Below, piece after piece: positions 8,448-16,164 of a stretch of DNA of 20,687 nucleotides. The DNA is from an uncultured Bacilli bacterium. Its GTDB lineage: Bacteria; Bacillota_I; Bacilli_A; RF39; UBA660. Within the stretch, counting starts at the first letter, position 1. Each line of letters starts with the position of its first letter. The notes beneath the pieces are model-generated. The model had not been told where the DNA came from. It saw only the letters and a program-made list of their open reading frames with translations, and ran no database searches. The stretch lies in the NCBI GenBank assembly GCA_934176955.1, contig CAKPOS010000018.1:1-20687 (forward strand), read 5' to 3'. Made by a program: the position numbers and the translations under genes.

Positions 8448-10217
8448 ATGTTAGGGAAAATAATTAGTATTTTAGGAGATACTGTTCGAATAAAGTTAGA
8501 GGTAAATATCTATGAATTAGATAATTTGATGGGAAAAAATGTCATATTTGAAGAGTCAAATACTAAAATTGTTGGAGAAATTATGGAAGGGGATAGTACT
8601 TATTTAGACATTAATTTAATTGGAGAAATTTCTAATGGTAAATTTATTTATGGTAGTAGTGTAAAACCTGCCTTTAAAACGCCTTGCCGAATTATTACAA
8701 TAGAAGAATTAGATATTATTTATCAAAATGACCCTAATACCAATTCAATTAGTATGGGAAATTCAGTAGTATATAATAATTATCGTATTTCTTTAGATGT
8801 TAACGCTTTCTTTTCTAATCATTTTGCTATTTTAGGAAACAGTGGATCAGGAAAAAGTTATTCTACTTCAAAAATTTTACAATCCATTTTTTATGAAGCT
8901 AAAAATAGTATTCCTTTTCGAACAAATATGTTTTTATTTGATGCTTATGGAGAATATCAGCCAGCGTTTTTTAATATTGGAAAAAATAATCCCAATTTAA
9001 ATTATAAAGTCATTACAACAGATTTAAATAGTACAGAATTTCCTCATTTATGTCTTCCTTTTTGGTTGCTTAGTGTTGATGATATTGCTTTATTATTAAA
9101 TGCTAATAATGAAAATCAAATTCCTATCATTGAAAAAGCCTTAAAATTAGTAGGATATTTTACGAAGAAAGAGGAAGAAGTTATTGATCAGAAAAATGAT
9201 ATTCTTGCTAGAAGTATTTTAGATATTATTTTTTCAGGAAAAAATCCAAGTGAGATTAGAAATAAATTAACATCTGTATTAACTCAATTTAAAACAAAAG
9301 ATATCAATTTAGATGTTACTCTGACAAAGGGTGGATGGAGTAGAACGATTCGTCAATGCTTATTTGTTGAGCCTTCTGGTAAATTTGCGGATATTGAAGT
9401 CGTTATTCAATATTTAGAAGGATTTACCCAAAATAATTTTCAATTAACATTACCAGATGGAACCTTTATGTATGGTTTAAAGGAATTTTCTTTAGCTTTA
9501 GAGTTTGCTCTTATTAGCGAAGGTGTTTTAACAAGTGAAAAAGTTTTCGACTATGCGAATTCTTTAAAAATTAGGTTAAATACTCTAATCAATAGTGATT
9601 ATGCCAATTTTTTTAATTATCCAAATTTTGTTACAGTAGAAGGATACATTAAAGATCTTCTTGTAACTTCTGAGGGAAGAAAAGCTCAAATTGTAAACTT
9701 TAATATCAATTATGTTGATGATCGATTTGCTAAGAATTTAGTAAAAATTTATTCTAAATTGTTATTCGATTATGTAGCAAAGTTAAAGAATAGAGGATCA
9801 ATTGCCTTTCATATTCTTTTGGAGGAAGCTCATCGCTATGTTCAAGATGATATTGATATTAAGTTATTTGGCTATAATATTTTTGAAAGAATTGCTAAAG
9901 AAGGAAGAAAATATGGAATTTTATTAGGAATGATTAGCCAAAGACCATCGGAGTTAAGTGAAACGGCCATTAGCCAATGTAGCAATTTTCTTGTTTTTAA
10001 GATGTTTCACCCCAATGACATTGCTTTTGTTACTTCAATTTTGCCTAATATTAGTAGTAATTTAATGAATAAGCTAAAAACATATCACTCGGGGACTTGT
10101 ATTGCTTATGGCTCTGCCTTTAGAATGCCAGTTGTTGTAAATGTTGATCAACCCGATCCATCTCCACTTAGTCAAAATGTAGATATTTCTAAAGTTTGGT
10201 ATGTGAAACAACCATAA
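8448..10217 (+). CDS. HerA/DUF87-type ATPase
   Basis: This 589-residue P-loop ATPase belongs to the HerA/FtsK-like superfamily, whose members form hexameric rings that translocate DNA. The N-terminal ~110 residues look like the beta-barrel (HAS-barrel) that precedes the motor in HerA. Walker A is GNSGSGKS at residues 130-137, the Walker B region is HILLEEAHRY at 455-464, and a later segment GMISQRPSEL resembles the conserved Gln/Arg region of these ATPases. HerA proteins usually work with the nuclease NurA or, in phage-defence modules, with Sir2 or other effectors; no such partner is encoded here. The gene follows the repeat array and precedes fic but has its own promoter. I see no terminator between it and fic. 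The ATPase assignment is firm; its biological role is open. Confidence 0.88.
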   Translation: MLGKIISILGDTVRIKLEVNIYELDNLMGKNVIFEESNTKIVGEIMEGDSTYLDINLIGEISNGKFIYGSSVKPAFKTPCRIITIEELDIIYQNDPNTNSISMGNSVVYNNYRISLDVNAFFSNHFAILGNSGSGKSYSTSKILQSIFYEAKNSIPFRTNMFLFDAYGEYQPAFFNIGKNNPNLNYKVITTDLNSTEFPHLCLPFWLLSVDDIALLLNANNENQIPIIEKALKLVGYFTKKEEEVIDQKNDILARSILDIIFSGKNPSEIRNKLTSVLTQFKTKDINLDVTLTKGGWSRTIRQCLFVEPSGKFADIEVVIQYLEGFTQNNFQLTLPDGTFMYGLKEFSLALEFALISEGVLTSEKVFDYANSLKIRLNTLINSDYANFFNYPNFVTVEGYIKDLLVTSEGRKAQIVNFNINYVDDRFAKNLVKIYSKLLFDYVAKLKNRGSIAFHILLEEAHRYVQDDIDIKLFGYNIFERIAKEGRKYGILLGMISQRPSELSETAISQCSNFLVFKMFHPNDIAFVTSILPNISSNLMNKLKTYHSGTCIAYGSAFRMPVVVNVDQPDPSPLSQNVDISKVWYVKQP

Positions 10218-10234
10218 CCCTTGAATTATCCTTG

Positions 10235-10263
10235 TTGACAACTTTCTAGATAAATGATAAAAT
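10235..10263 (+). promoter_or_regulatory. Promoter of the fic-hisS unit
   Basis: Consensus TTGACA (10235-10240), a 17-base spacer and TAAAAT (10258-10263). It begins 17 bases after the HerA-like stop codon. Confidence 0.78.
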
Positions 10264-10289
10264 ACTTTACCAATAAGGGGGAGTATCCG

Positions 10290-11174
10290 ATGAATAGTAG
10301 AGAAATATTAGATATTTATCGTAACGGTGTAATAAATGATATTAATGTAAAGACGTTAATTAAAATTGCTTTTTTACAATATAAGAAAGATAAAAATGAA
10401 TTTAAAAAAAGTACTGAATATGATTTGATTCCTCAAAATTTAATTAAATTATATTATAGCAACGGTTCTGAAAATTCAGACTTTGAAAATATTGTTTTAA
10501 ATTTTAAAAAGAAATATATTATTCAAGAATCAAAAGTAGAAAATGTCCATACCAAAGAAGAAATTGAAGGTCTAGGGGTTGTGTATGACTATATTAGAAG
10601 TGATGAATGGAAAAAATGCCCAAATATTTATATCATGATGATGATTAATTTAAAATTATTTTCTTTGACACCTTATCCTGAAGCTGGAGGGAAATTTAGA
10701 AATGCGAATGCTTATTTAAAAAATTCAACAGCCAATTTAGTTCCTTATAATCAAATTGATGCAGAAATTGCTAAATTATATCCAAAATTTCAAGAACTAT
10801 TAAAAATGGGACTTTCTTTAGGCATGGGAATGGAAGAAAACAAAGACATGATTTTAGAGTACATCAATAAATGCTTGGAATTAAAGTGTCGTCTTATTGA
10901 AATTCATCCTTTCCAAGATGGAAATGGAAGAACGATGAGAGCCTTAACAAATTTGCTATTTAAAATAGCAAATATTCCACCTATTTATGTAAAATTATCT
11001 GAAAGAGATACCTATTTAGAAGCAATGTCTTTGGCATTAGAAGAACAAGATTATTCTAAAATTCAAGAATTTTATTATTACAAAATTTGTGATTCAATTT
11101 TAGAATTAGATATTTATCAAAAAATTAATAAAGAACCAACTTTAAATAAAATCAAAGTAAAGGAGAAAAAATGA
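10290..11174 (+). CDS. Fic-domain protein (probable AMP transferase)
   Basis: The 294-residue product carries the Fic active-site loop HPFQDGNGR at residues 206-214, with the catalytic His, acidic residue and Arg all present, followed by TMR. The upstream segment AGGKFRNANAYL fits the conserved Fic G-x-(F/Y)-R strand. Family members usually transfer AMP from ATP to protein hydroxyls. An N-terminal segment reads TKEEIEG, which resembles the auto-inhibitory S/T-xxx-E-G/N motif but is off register by one residue. The frame extends up to an ATG at 10254, but that lies inside the promoter; AAGGGGGAG at 10275-10283 is the SD for the ATG at 10290. The stop overlaps the hisS start (ATGA at 11171-11174), implying translational coupling. 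No antitoxin-like small gene is adjacent. Confidence 0.88.
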   Translation: MNSREILDIYRNGVINDINVKTLIKIAFLQYKKDKNEFKKSTEYDLIPQNLIKLYYSNGSENSDFENIVLNFKKKYIIQESKVENVHTKEEIEGLGVVYDYIRSDEWKKCPNIYIMMMINLKLFSLTPYPEAGGKFRNANAYLKNSTANLVPYNQIDAEIAKLYPKFQELLKMGLSLGMGMEENKDMILEYINKCLELKCRLIEIHPFQDGNGRTMRALTNLLFKIANIPPIYVKLSERDTYLEAMSLALEEQDYSKIQEFYYYKICDSILELDIYQKINKEPTLNKIKVKEKK

Positions 11175-12469
11175 AAATACAAAATGTAAAAGGATGCAAT
11201 GATTATTTACCACAAGAACAAAAGATTAGAAATTATATTAATGATAAATTAAAAGAAACTTTTCAAGAATTTGGTTATCAATCAATCGAAACACCAATTT
11301 TGTGCTATTATGATATGCTGATTGATAAATATGATGAACAAAATGATTTGGTAAAAGAAATTTATCGATTAACGGATCAAGGAAAAAGAAAACTTGGACT
11401 TCGCTATGATTTAACGGTTCCTTTTGCTAAGTTTATTGCCTTAAATAAAAATCAAATTAGACTTCCTTTTAAAAGATATGAAATAGCTAAAGTATTTCGT
11501 GATGGCCCAGTAAAGTTGGGAAGAGATAGAGAATTTACTCAATGTGATGTAGATGTTGTAGGATTATCTGGACAAATGATAGAAGCAGAATGTTTGAATC
11601 TATATGTCAATGCTTTCCAAAAACTTGGGATTGAGGTTGAAATAGAGTATAATAGTAGAAATTTAATGCGCGGATTAATATTAGATTGTCAAGTAGAAGA
11701 ATCAAAGATTAATTCTATAATTACGATTATTGACAAAATGGATAAATTAAGTAAAGAAGAATTTAGAGAATCTTTACAAAAAGTAGGATTAGAAGATAAA
11801 CAAATTGATAAATTACTTCAATTATTTCATTTCTCTTTATCGGAATTAACTCAGCAATATCAAGATACAAATATTGAACAGATAAAAACAGGATTAAATG
11901 AATTAAATTCAATAAACAGCTATATTCGTAGCTTAGATATTGAAAAGTATTGTCAGTTTACGCCAACTTTAGCTAGAGGACAAGATTATTATACTGGAAA
12001 TGTTTTTGAAGTTTATGAGAAAAATCGCAAATTGAATTGTAGTATTGGTGGTGGAGGAAGATACGACAATATGATTACCAATTATATCCAAGATGGAAAT
12101 ATTTATCCAGCTGTTGGAATAAGTTTTGGTTTGTCCTCTATTTATGAATTATTAAAAGACAAAGAAGAAATTACTGATAAAACAGATGTTCAAGTGTACT
12201 TAATTCCTATGGAGACAGAAGAATATACTTTAAATTTTGCTAATGAATTAAGAAAAAAGAATATTCATGTCGTTATAGAAATGAATCAAAGGAAAATAAA
12301 AAAATGCTTTGAATGGGCAGATAAACAAAATATTCCTTGCGTTATTGTCATTGGGGAAAACGAAATGAAAAAAAATTGTTTCATGGCAAAAAATATGAAA
12401 ACTTCAGAAAGTAAAGAATATTCTTTTGATAATATTGAAGAATTTGTAAATGATATTAAAAATATGTAG
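11171..12469 (+). CDS. hisS: Histidyl-tRNA synthetase
   Basis: A class II aminoacyl-tRNA synthetase of 432 residues, the usual length, which charges tRNA-His in the cytoplasm. Visible are the N-terminal G-x-x-D-Y-L-P start, motif 2 (FRDGPVKLGRDREFTQCDVD from residue 109), the histidine-specific segment LARGQDYYTG (267-276; most relatives have Leu where Gln stands), the Gly-rich motif 3 region GGGGRYDN (293-300), and a C-terminal anticodon-binding domain from about residue 335. That domain, absent from HisZ, makes this a real synthetase. LARG-DYYTG and FRDGPVK give it an archaeal/eukaryotic-like flavour rather than the usual LVRG-DYYT of many bacteria. The ATG overlaps the fic stop; AAAGGAG at 11159-11165 is its SD. 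I see no tRNA gene or T-box upstream. Confidence 0.93.
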   Translation: MKIQNVKGCNDYLPQEQKIRNYINDKLKETFQEFGYQSIETPILCYYDMLIDKYDEQNDLVKEIYRLTDQGKRKLGLRYDLTVPFAKFIALNKNQIRLPFKRYEIAKVFRDGPVKLGRDREFTQCDVDVVGLSGQMIEAECLNLYVNAFQKLGIEVEIEYNSRNLMRGLILDCQVEESKINSIITIIDKMDKLSKEEFRESLQKVGLEDKQIDKLLQLFHFSLSELTQQYQDTNIEQIKTGLNELNSINSYIRSLDIEKYCQFTPTLARGQDYYTGNVFEVYEKNRKLNCSIGGGGRYDNMITNYIQDGNIYPAVGISFGLSSIYELLKDKEEITDKTDVQVYLIPMETEEYTLNFANELRKKNIHVVIEMNQRKIKKCFEWADKQNIPCVIVIGENEMKKNCFMAKNMKTSESKEYSFDNIEEFVNDIKNM

Positions 12470-12520
12470 AATATACATGTTTTTTTCATCTAAAAAGCAA
12501 CAAAGGGGGGGAGATTTAAG

Positions 12521-13423
12521 ATGAAAATTGTCAACTTAAGAATGCATCAATTAAGAAAATTAAAAGAATTAGTTTTAGAAAAAGGAACCTTAAATACAGA
12601 AGCTTTAATGTTAGTTTTAAATAAAAATCAAGCAAAGACTGAAAAGGGAGAAAGAATGCTTTTTAAGTATTTAGATGCTCAAGATGACGAAAAAATTATG
12701 GGAAGAAAGATGTATGCTTTAAATTTATTAAATAGTTCAGAATATTATAAAAGTATAGAAGGATTGATTATTCCTGATACAATAGTTGTCGTAGATAACA
12801 AAATTGCAGGATTTGCCCTACCACTAATTGAAAATCATACGAATTTAGGAGTATTTCTTTCAGAAGAAGAAAATCCTTTTCAGAAAAAAATAGAATATTT
12901 AAAACAAGTAGGAAGTATTCTTCATCAAGTACAAGAAGTAAGAAGAGAAAGTTTTAAAATGAATTTTGGGGACTTCAATGAATTTAATTTTATTATTGAT
13001 AAAAGTGATATGGTTCGTGCAATTGATTTAGATAGTGTTTATGTGGGACAAGATGAGCCTTCTCATACGGCATATTATCTTTTAAAGAATAAATACTTAG
13101 AAAATATTCCCGATAAATATCAATTAAGTTCATCAGGAATAATGATTCCTAATGATAATACAGATTTATATTGTTACAATATGATTTTACTAAATACAAT
13201 AGCAAATGAAGCCATGTACAAGAAAGATTTAGATATTTATTATAAATACTTACTTTATTTAAAGAATATTGGAATAGATAAAGAACTTTTAAAGATTTTT
13301 TATGCAATTTATCTCTCTAAACCTAATCAAAATCCATTACCCCTTTTAAAAACAATTCATCCTAAATTACAAAAAGAGATGTCTTATAAAACATTTAAAA
13401 AAGAATATAAAATCAAAGAATAA
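12521..13423 (+). CDS. Protein-kinase-fold-like protein, unknown substrate
   Basis: A 300-residue protein with features of the protein-kinase/aminoglycoside-phosphotransferase fold. FGDFNEFN (residues 149-156) resembles the catalytic loop (HGDxxxxN, with Phe in the His place). D-L-D at 169-171 in AIDLDSVYVG resembles the metal-binding acidic motif. GFALPLIEN looks like the hinge strand. I see no Gly-rich loop; a possible ATP-anchoring Lys is in MLFKYLD near residue 49. It could be an active small-molecule or protein kinase or a pseudokinase. It starts 52 bases after hisS with a strong SD (AAGGGGGGGAG), so it may share that transcript. The inverted repeat before sigG may end it. Confidence 0.55.
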   Translation: MKIVNLRMHQLRKLKELVLEKGTLNTEALMLVLNKNQAKTEKGERMLFKYLDAQDDEKIMGRKMYALNLLNSSEYYKSIEGLIIPDTIVVVDNKIAGFALPLIENHTNLGVFLSEEENPFQKKIEYLKQVGSILHQVQEVRRESFKMNFGDFNEFNFIIDKSDMVRAIDLDSVYVGQDEPSHTAYYLLKNKYLENIPDKYQLSSSGIMIPNDNTDLYCYNMILLNTIANEAMYKKDLDIYYKYLLYLKNIGIDKELLKIFYAIYLSKPNQNPLPLLKTIHPKLQKEMSYKTFKKEYKIKE

Positions 13424-13429
13424 AAGTAT

Positions 13430-13475
13430 AAAAATCTCCTAAAAACCTCAAGATGAGTGTAGAAAGGAGATTTTT
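13430..13475 (+). promoter_or_regulatory. Hairpin that buries the sigG Shine-Dalgarno
   Basis: AAAAATCTCCT (13430-13440) and AGGAGATTTTT (13465-13475) form an 11-bp perfect stem around a 24-base loop. The 3' arm contains AGGAG, the sigG SD, and the ATG is at 13478. T's run to 13477, so it could also act as a terminator for the gene upstream. A readthrough transcript would hide the ribosome site; a transcript starting inside the loop would not. Confidence 0.75.
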
Positions 13476-13477
13476 TT

Positions 13478-14254
13478 ATGGCACGTCATAAAGTTGATAT
13501 CTGTGGCGTGAATACTGCGAATATGAAAGTATTAACTAATGAAGAAAACAAAGAACTTTTTCAAAAGTTAAAGGAAGGAGATCCGTTTGCAAGAGAAGAC
13601 TTAATCAATGGGAATTTAAAACTAGTTTTATCGATTTTAAGAAAGTTTAATGGGAAAACAGATAACTTAGATGATTTATTTCAAGTGGGCTGTCTAGGAT
13701 TAGTAAAAGCAATTGATCATTTTGACTCCTCTTATGAGGTAAAATTATCCACTTATGCAGTACCAATGATTTTAGGAGAAATCAAAAGATATTTAAGGGA
13801 TAATTCTTCCTTAAGAGTAAGTAGAAGCATTAAAGATTTAGCCTATAAAACATTAAAATTAAAAGAAGAATTAGTGACTTCAAATGGAATAGAGCCAACA
13901 GATAAAGAAATTGCTAGTATTTTAGGAGTAACAGAATTTGAAATTTCTAATGCCCTAGAATCTTTAAGAGAACCAATGAGTATGTATGAACCAATATATA
14001 ATGATGGAGGAGATACCATTTATCTTTTTGATCAAATTAGTAACAAAAAAGAAGAATATGACTTAGACTATAAATTAGCTGTCGACAAAGCAATGAGTAA
14101 TTTAAAAGCAAGAGACCGTCAAATTTTAGAAGAAAGGTTTATCATTGGAAAAACACAGATGGAAATTGCAAGTGAATTAGGCATTAGTCAAGCGCAAATT
14201 TCAAGAATTGAAAAAAATGCAATTAAAGTACTGAAAAAGAACATTAAAGAATAA
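13478..14254 (+). CDS. sigG: Forespore RNA polymerase sigma factor SigG
   Basis: A 258-residue sigma-70 family factor, equal to SigG in length. In Bacillus SigG directs late forespore genes after engulfment. The N-terminus MARHKVDICGVNTANMKVL matches the SigG signature (R-x-K-V-x-I-C-G-V) and fixes the start. Region 2 is seen in DDLFQVGCLGLVKAIDHFD with STYAVPMILGEIKRYLRD; region 4 ends in a helix-turn-helix, GKTQMEIASELGISQAQISR. EPIYNDGGD is typical of the SigG/SigF group. Asn44 in the INGNL segment is the residue that, as I recall, makes Bacillus SigG sensitive to the anti-sigma factor Gin (SigF has Glu). The SD lies in a hairpin arm. sigE, its usual neighbour, is not upstream here; ylmC follows, 19 bases on. 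Confidence 0.95.
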   Translation: MARHKVDICGVNTANMKVLTNEENKELFQKLKEGDPFAREDLINGNLKLVLSILRKFNGKTDNLDDLFQVGCLGLVKAIDHFDSSYEVKLSTYAVPMILGEIKRYLRDNSSLRVSRSIKDLAYKTLKLKEELVTSNGIEPTDKEIASILGVTEFEISNALESLREPMSMYEPIYNDGGDTIYLFDQISNKKEEYDLDYKLAVDKAMSNLKARDRQILEERFIIGKTQMEIASELGISQAQISRIEKNAIKVLKKNIKE

Positions 14255-14273
14255 AATGAAGTAGGGTGGTAGA

Positions 14274-14510
14274 ATGAACTTATCTGACTTACAGACCAAG
14301 GAAGTAGTAGATGTTGCAAGTGGAAAAAGAATAGGCTCAATTATCGATGTCATTATTTCTTCATCAGGAAATATTTCTAAAATTGTTTTAGAAGAAACAA
14401 AAGGAAGTCGAAGATTTTTAAATACTTCAAAAGATGAAGTTTACCTTGATTGGCAACAATTAATTAAAATAGGGGATGATATTATTCTAATTGATAGTAA
14501 AAAGAATTAA
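14274..14510 (+). CDS. ylmC: YlmC/YmxH-family PRC-barrel protein
   Basis: This 78-residue protein is a single PRC-barrel-like beta domain with the family's opening (sDLQxKEVVDVxxGKRIGxIxDV). YlmC/YmxH proteins lie near sigG in many spore formers, and this one begins 19 bases after sigG, which supports the assignment. The molecular function of the family is not established. GGTGG before the ATG is a modest SD. A terminator follows directly. Confidence 0.85.
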   Translation: MNLSDLQTKEVVDVASGKRIGSIIDVIISSSGNISKIVLEETKGSRRFLNTSKDEVYLDWQQLIKIGDDIILIDSKKN

Positions 14511-14547
14511 AAAAAATACTCTTTTCGTTGAAAGGAGTATTTTTTTA
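14511..14547 (+). terminator. Terminator after sigG-ylmC
   Basis: AAAAAATACTC (14511-14521) pairs with GAGTATTTTTT (14535-14545), extended by a few inner pairs around a CGTTG loop, then T's to 14547. The A-rich left arm could make it bidirectional. Confidence 0.82.
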
Positions 14548-14556
14548 TTATATACT
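14528..14556 (+). promoter_or_regulatory. Promoter of the prepilin gene, nested in the terminator
   Basis: TTGAAA (14528-14533), a 17-base spacer and TATACT (14551-14556). The -35 box lies in the loop and right arm of the preceding terminator. Confidence 0.6.
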
Positions 14557-14577
14557 TGATTTAAGGTAGGTGCAAAA

Positions 14578-15075
14578 ATGAAAAAAATGAATAATAAAGG
14601 ATTTACATTAATAGAAGTATTAGCGGTTATTGCTATTATTGCCATATTGGGATTAATTGCAGTACCAGGCGTATTAAATTCAATTAACAATTCCAAAGAT
14701 GAAAGTTATCGCATAATGATATCCAACATCAAAACAGCAAGTCAAACTTTATATGAAGAAATAGACTATGTAAAGGGAAGTATTTATCAATATAATACGA
14801 ATGGAATAAAAACTGCTTCCTTAGTTAAAATAACCAATTCTAGCATGACAGTAAATCTTCAAACTTTAGTTAGTAATGGGCTTTTAACAGGAACAGCCAG
14901 TACCAAAGAAGGAAAAAAAATATTAATTCTTATCAATCCAAAAGATGGCCAAAATATAGGAAGTTGTCAAATAGAAATCAAAAAAGAAACAAACATAACA
15001 ACAGGAAAAGTAAACTATAAAATAACCTCAGTTTCTTCAAATTCTTCTTGCCCTGCAACAAGGGATTATCAATAA
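14578..15075 (+). CDS. Type IV prepilin-like protein
   Basis: A 165-residue class III signal-peptide protein. The short basic leader MKKMNNKG is followed by FTLIEVLAVIAIIAILGLIA, with Glu at +5 of the mature form, as expected for cleavage and methylation by a prepilin peptidase (PilD/ComC type). The hydrophobic helix to about residue 30 forms the pilus core. The C-terminal domain has two Cys (GSCQIEI and SSCPATR) that could form a disulfide. It resembles ComGC-like or pseudopilin proteins, but no other assembly genes lie in this window, so whether it is a major or minor pilin is unknown. AGGTAGGTG at 14562-14570 serves as SD. Confidence 0.85.
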   Translation: MKKMNNKGFTLIEVLAVIAIIAILGLIAVPGVLNSINNSKDESYRIMISNIKTASQTLYEEIDYVKGSIYQYNTNGIKTASLVKITNSSMTVNLQTLVSNGLLTGTASTKEGKKILILINPKDGQNIGSCQIEIKKETNITTGKVNYKITSVSSNSSCPATRDYQ

Positions 15076-15099
15076 TATTTACATAAATTAGAAAAAAAT

Positions 15100-15118
15100 A
15101 CCTATACTAACAATAGGT
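15100..15118 (+). promoter_or_regulatory. Small hairpin over the SD of the ABC membrane gene
   Basis: ACCTAT (15100-15105) and ATAGGT (15113-15118) form a 6-bp stem with a 7-base loop. The right arm contains AGGT of the SD for the ATG at 15127. It is a weak structure with no U-tail, so it may only tune translation. Confidence 0.4.
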
Positions 15119-15126
15119 GAAAAAAG

Positions 15127-16071
15127 ATGAGGACAAAGGATAATTATACCAATATTGTCATTAAAGATGCCAAAAAAGAATTATTTTATAAAATCATTAC
15201 TTCTGTATTTATTCGTGGATTATTATTAATTATTCCTATCTTTTGGAGTAATACCATTAATCATTTAAGTGAAGGAAATTACCAAAAAACTTACTCCTTA
15301 ATTATTGTTATCATTATTATCAGTAGTTTTTATTATATTTGGCAATATTTAAATCAGGTGAGTTGGTTTAAATTTTATAATAAATTATATTTAGGTTATA
15401 CTTCATTAATTACGAAGAATAATCATGAGAATATTAACAAAATTAGTTTAGGAGAATATACCAATGTAATGAATACTGATATTGATATTCTTTGTAATTT
15501 TTTAGGAAATGGCGTTGCTAGAGTTATTCAAATTCTAGAACTTATCTTTATTTATTTTTATTTTCTTTCTCAAAATATTTATATTTTTTTAGTTACCATA
15601 TTAATTTCTAGTTTGATGATTGTTCTAATGGTAATTTCTAGTAGTCAGATTAAAAATGAAAATATAAAACGAAAAACTTCTTTAGATAAAAAGACCGTAA
15701 TCGCCCATCAAATCTATGATAAATTAAAAGATAAGACAATTGATGAATCAATATTCAAAAAATTTCATCAAAGTAATGTAGAATATTTACGATCAAATAA
15801 AAGATTTAATTTATTAGCACAAGCATTAATTTATTTGGTATTAGGAATTATCGAATTAACAAAATATGGGATTATTATTTATAGTGTTTATTTAGTTAGT
15901 ATAGGAAAAATGGAAGTTGGAACAATTATTTTAGTTTATACTTATTATGATAAAATTATTACTAACTTTGAGGTTTTAGGAACTATTAGTGCTGAATATC
16001 AAAGCTTTTTAGTTTCTTTAAAAAGAATCAATAAATTAGGAGAAAACACTTCCTTAGAAAAAGAAGGATAA
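15127..16071 (+). CDS. ABC-exporter transmembrane domain without ATPase domain
   Basis: A 314-residue membrane protein matching the membrane half of type I ABC exporters. There are about six hydrophobic helices (near residues 22-40, 57-75, 131-148, 151-171, 230-248 and 249-272) and long cytoplasmic loops between helices 2-3 and 4-5. ISLGEYTNVMNTDIDIL resembles the coupling-helix region (G-x-xx-x-xxxDv) of these transporters. A full exporter would continue into a 230-residue nucleotide-binding domain; here it stops after SLKRINKLGENTSLEKEG, just where that domain would begin, and no Walker motifs follow. It may be a truncated remnant, a half that pairs with an ATPase encoded elsewhere, or a non-transport derivative. 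The frame itself is intact. Confidence 0.75.
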   Translation: MRTKDNYTNIVIKDAKKELFYKIITSVFIRGLLLIIPIFWSNTINHLSEGNYQKTYSLIIVIIIISSFYYIWQYLNQVSWFKFYNKLYLGYTSLITKNNHENINKISLGEYTNVMNTDIDILCNFLGNGVARVIQILELIFIYFYFLSQNIYIFLVTILISSLMIVLMVISSSQIKNENIKRKTSLDKKTVIAHQIYDKLKDKTIDESIFKKFHQSNVEYLRSNKRFNLLAQALIYLVLGIIELTKYGIIIYSVYLVSIGKMEVGTIILVYTYYDKIITNFEVLGTISAEYQSFLVSLKRINKLGENTSLEKEG

Positions 16072-16072
16072 A

Positions 16073-16099
16073 AGGAAAATACTAAATCAGTACTTTCCT
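16073..16099 (+). other. Imperfect inverted repeat between ABC gene and typA
   Basis: AGGAAAATACT and AGTACTTTCCT pair over 11 positions with one mismatch and a 5-base loop. It sits just after the stop codon but has no T-run, so it may stabilise the mRNA end rather than terminate. Confidence 0.4.
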
Positions 16100-16164
16100 C
16101 ATCAAATCAAAATAACCAGAAAGTAATTTTTTTGCAAAAAAAGTCTTTTCATCTAGCAAATTTA

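Noticed and set aside
11172..11174. Mycoplasma-type code with TGA as tryptophan
   Set aside because: No conserved gene here uses in-frame TGA and all Trp codons are TGG. TGA serves as the fic stop, overlapping the hisS start in a normal coupling arrangement.
11171..12469. HisZ, the regulatory paralogue of HisRS
   Set aside because: The gene keeps the C-terminal anticodon-binding domain and the synthetase motifs, and no histidine biosynthesis genes are nearby.
13426..13450. SigF-type promoter for sigG (GTATA at 13426-13430)
   Set aside because: The -35-like half is present, but the expected GG-containing -10 is missing 15-16 bases downstream, so I do not call it.
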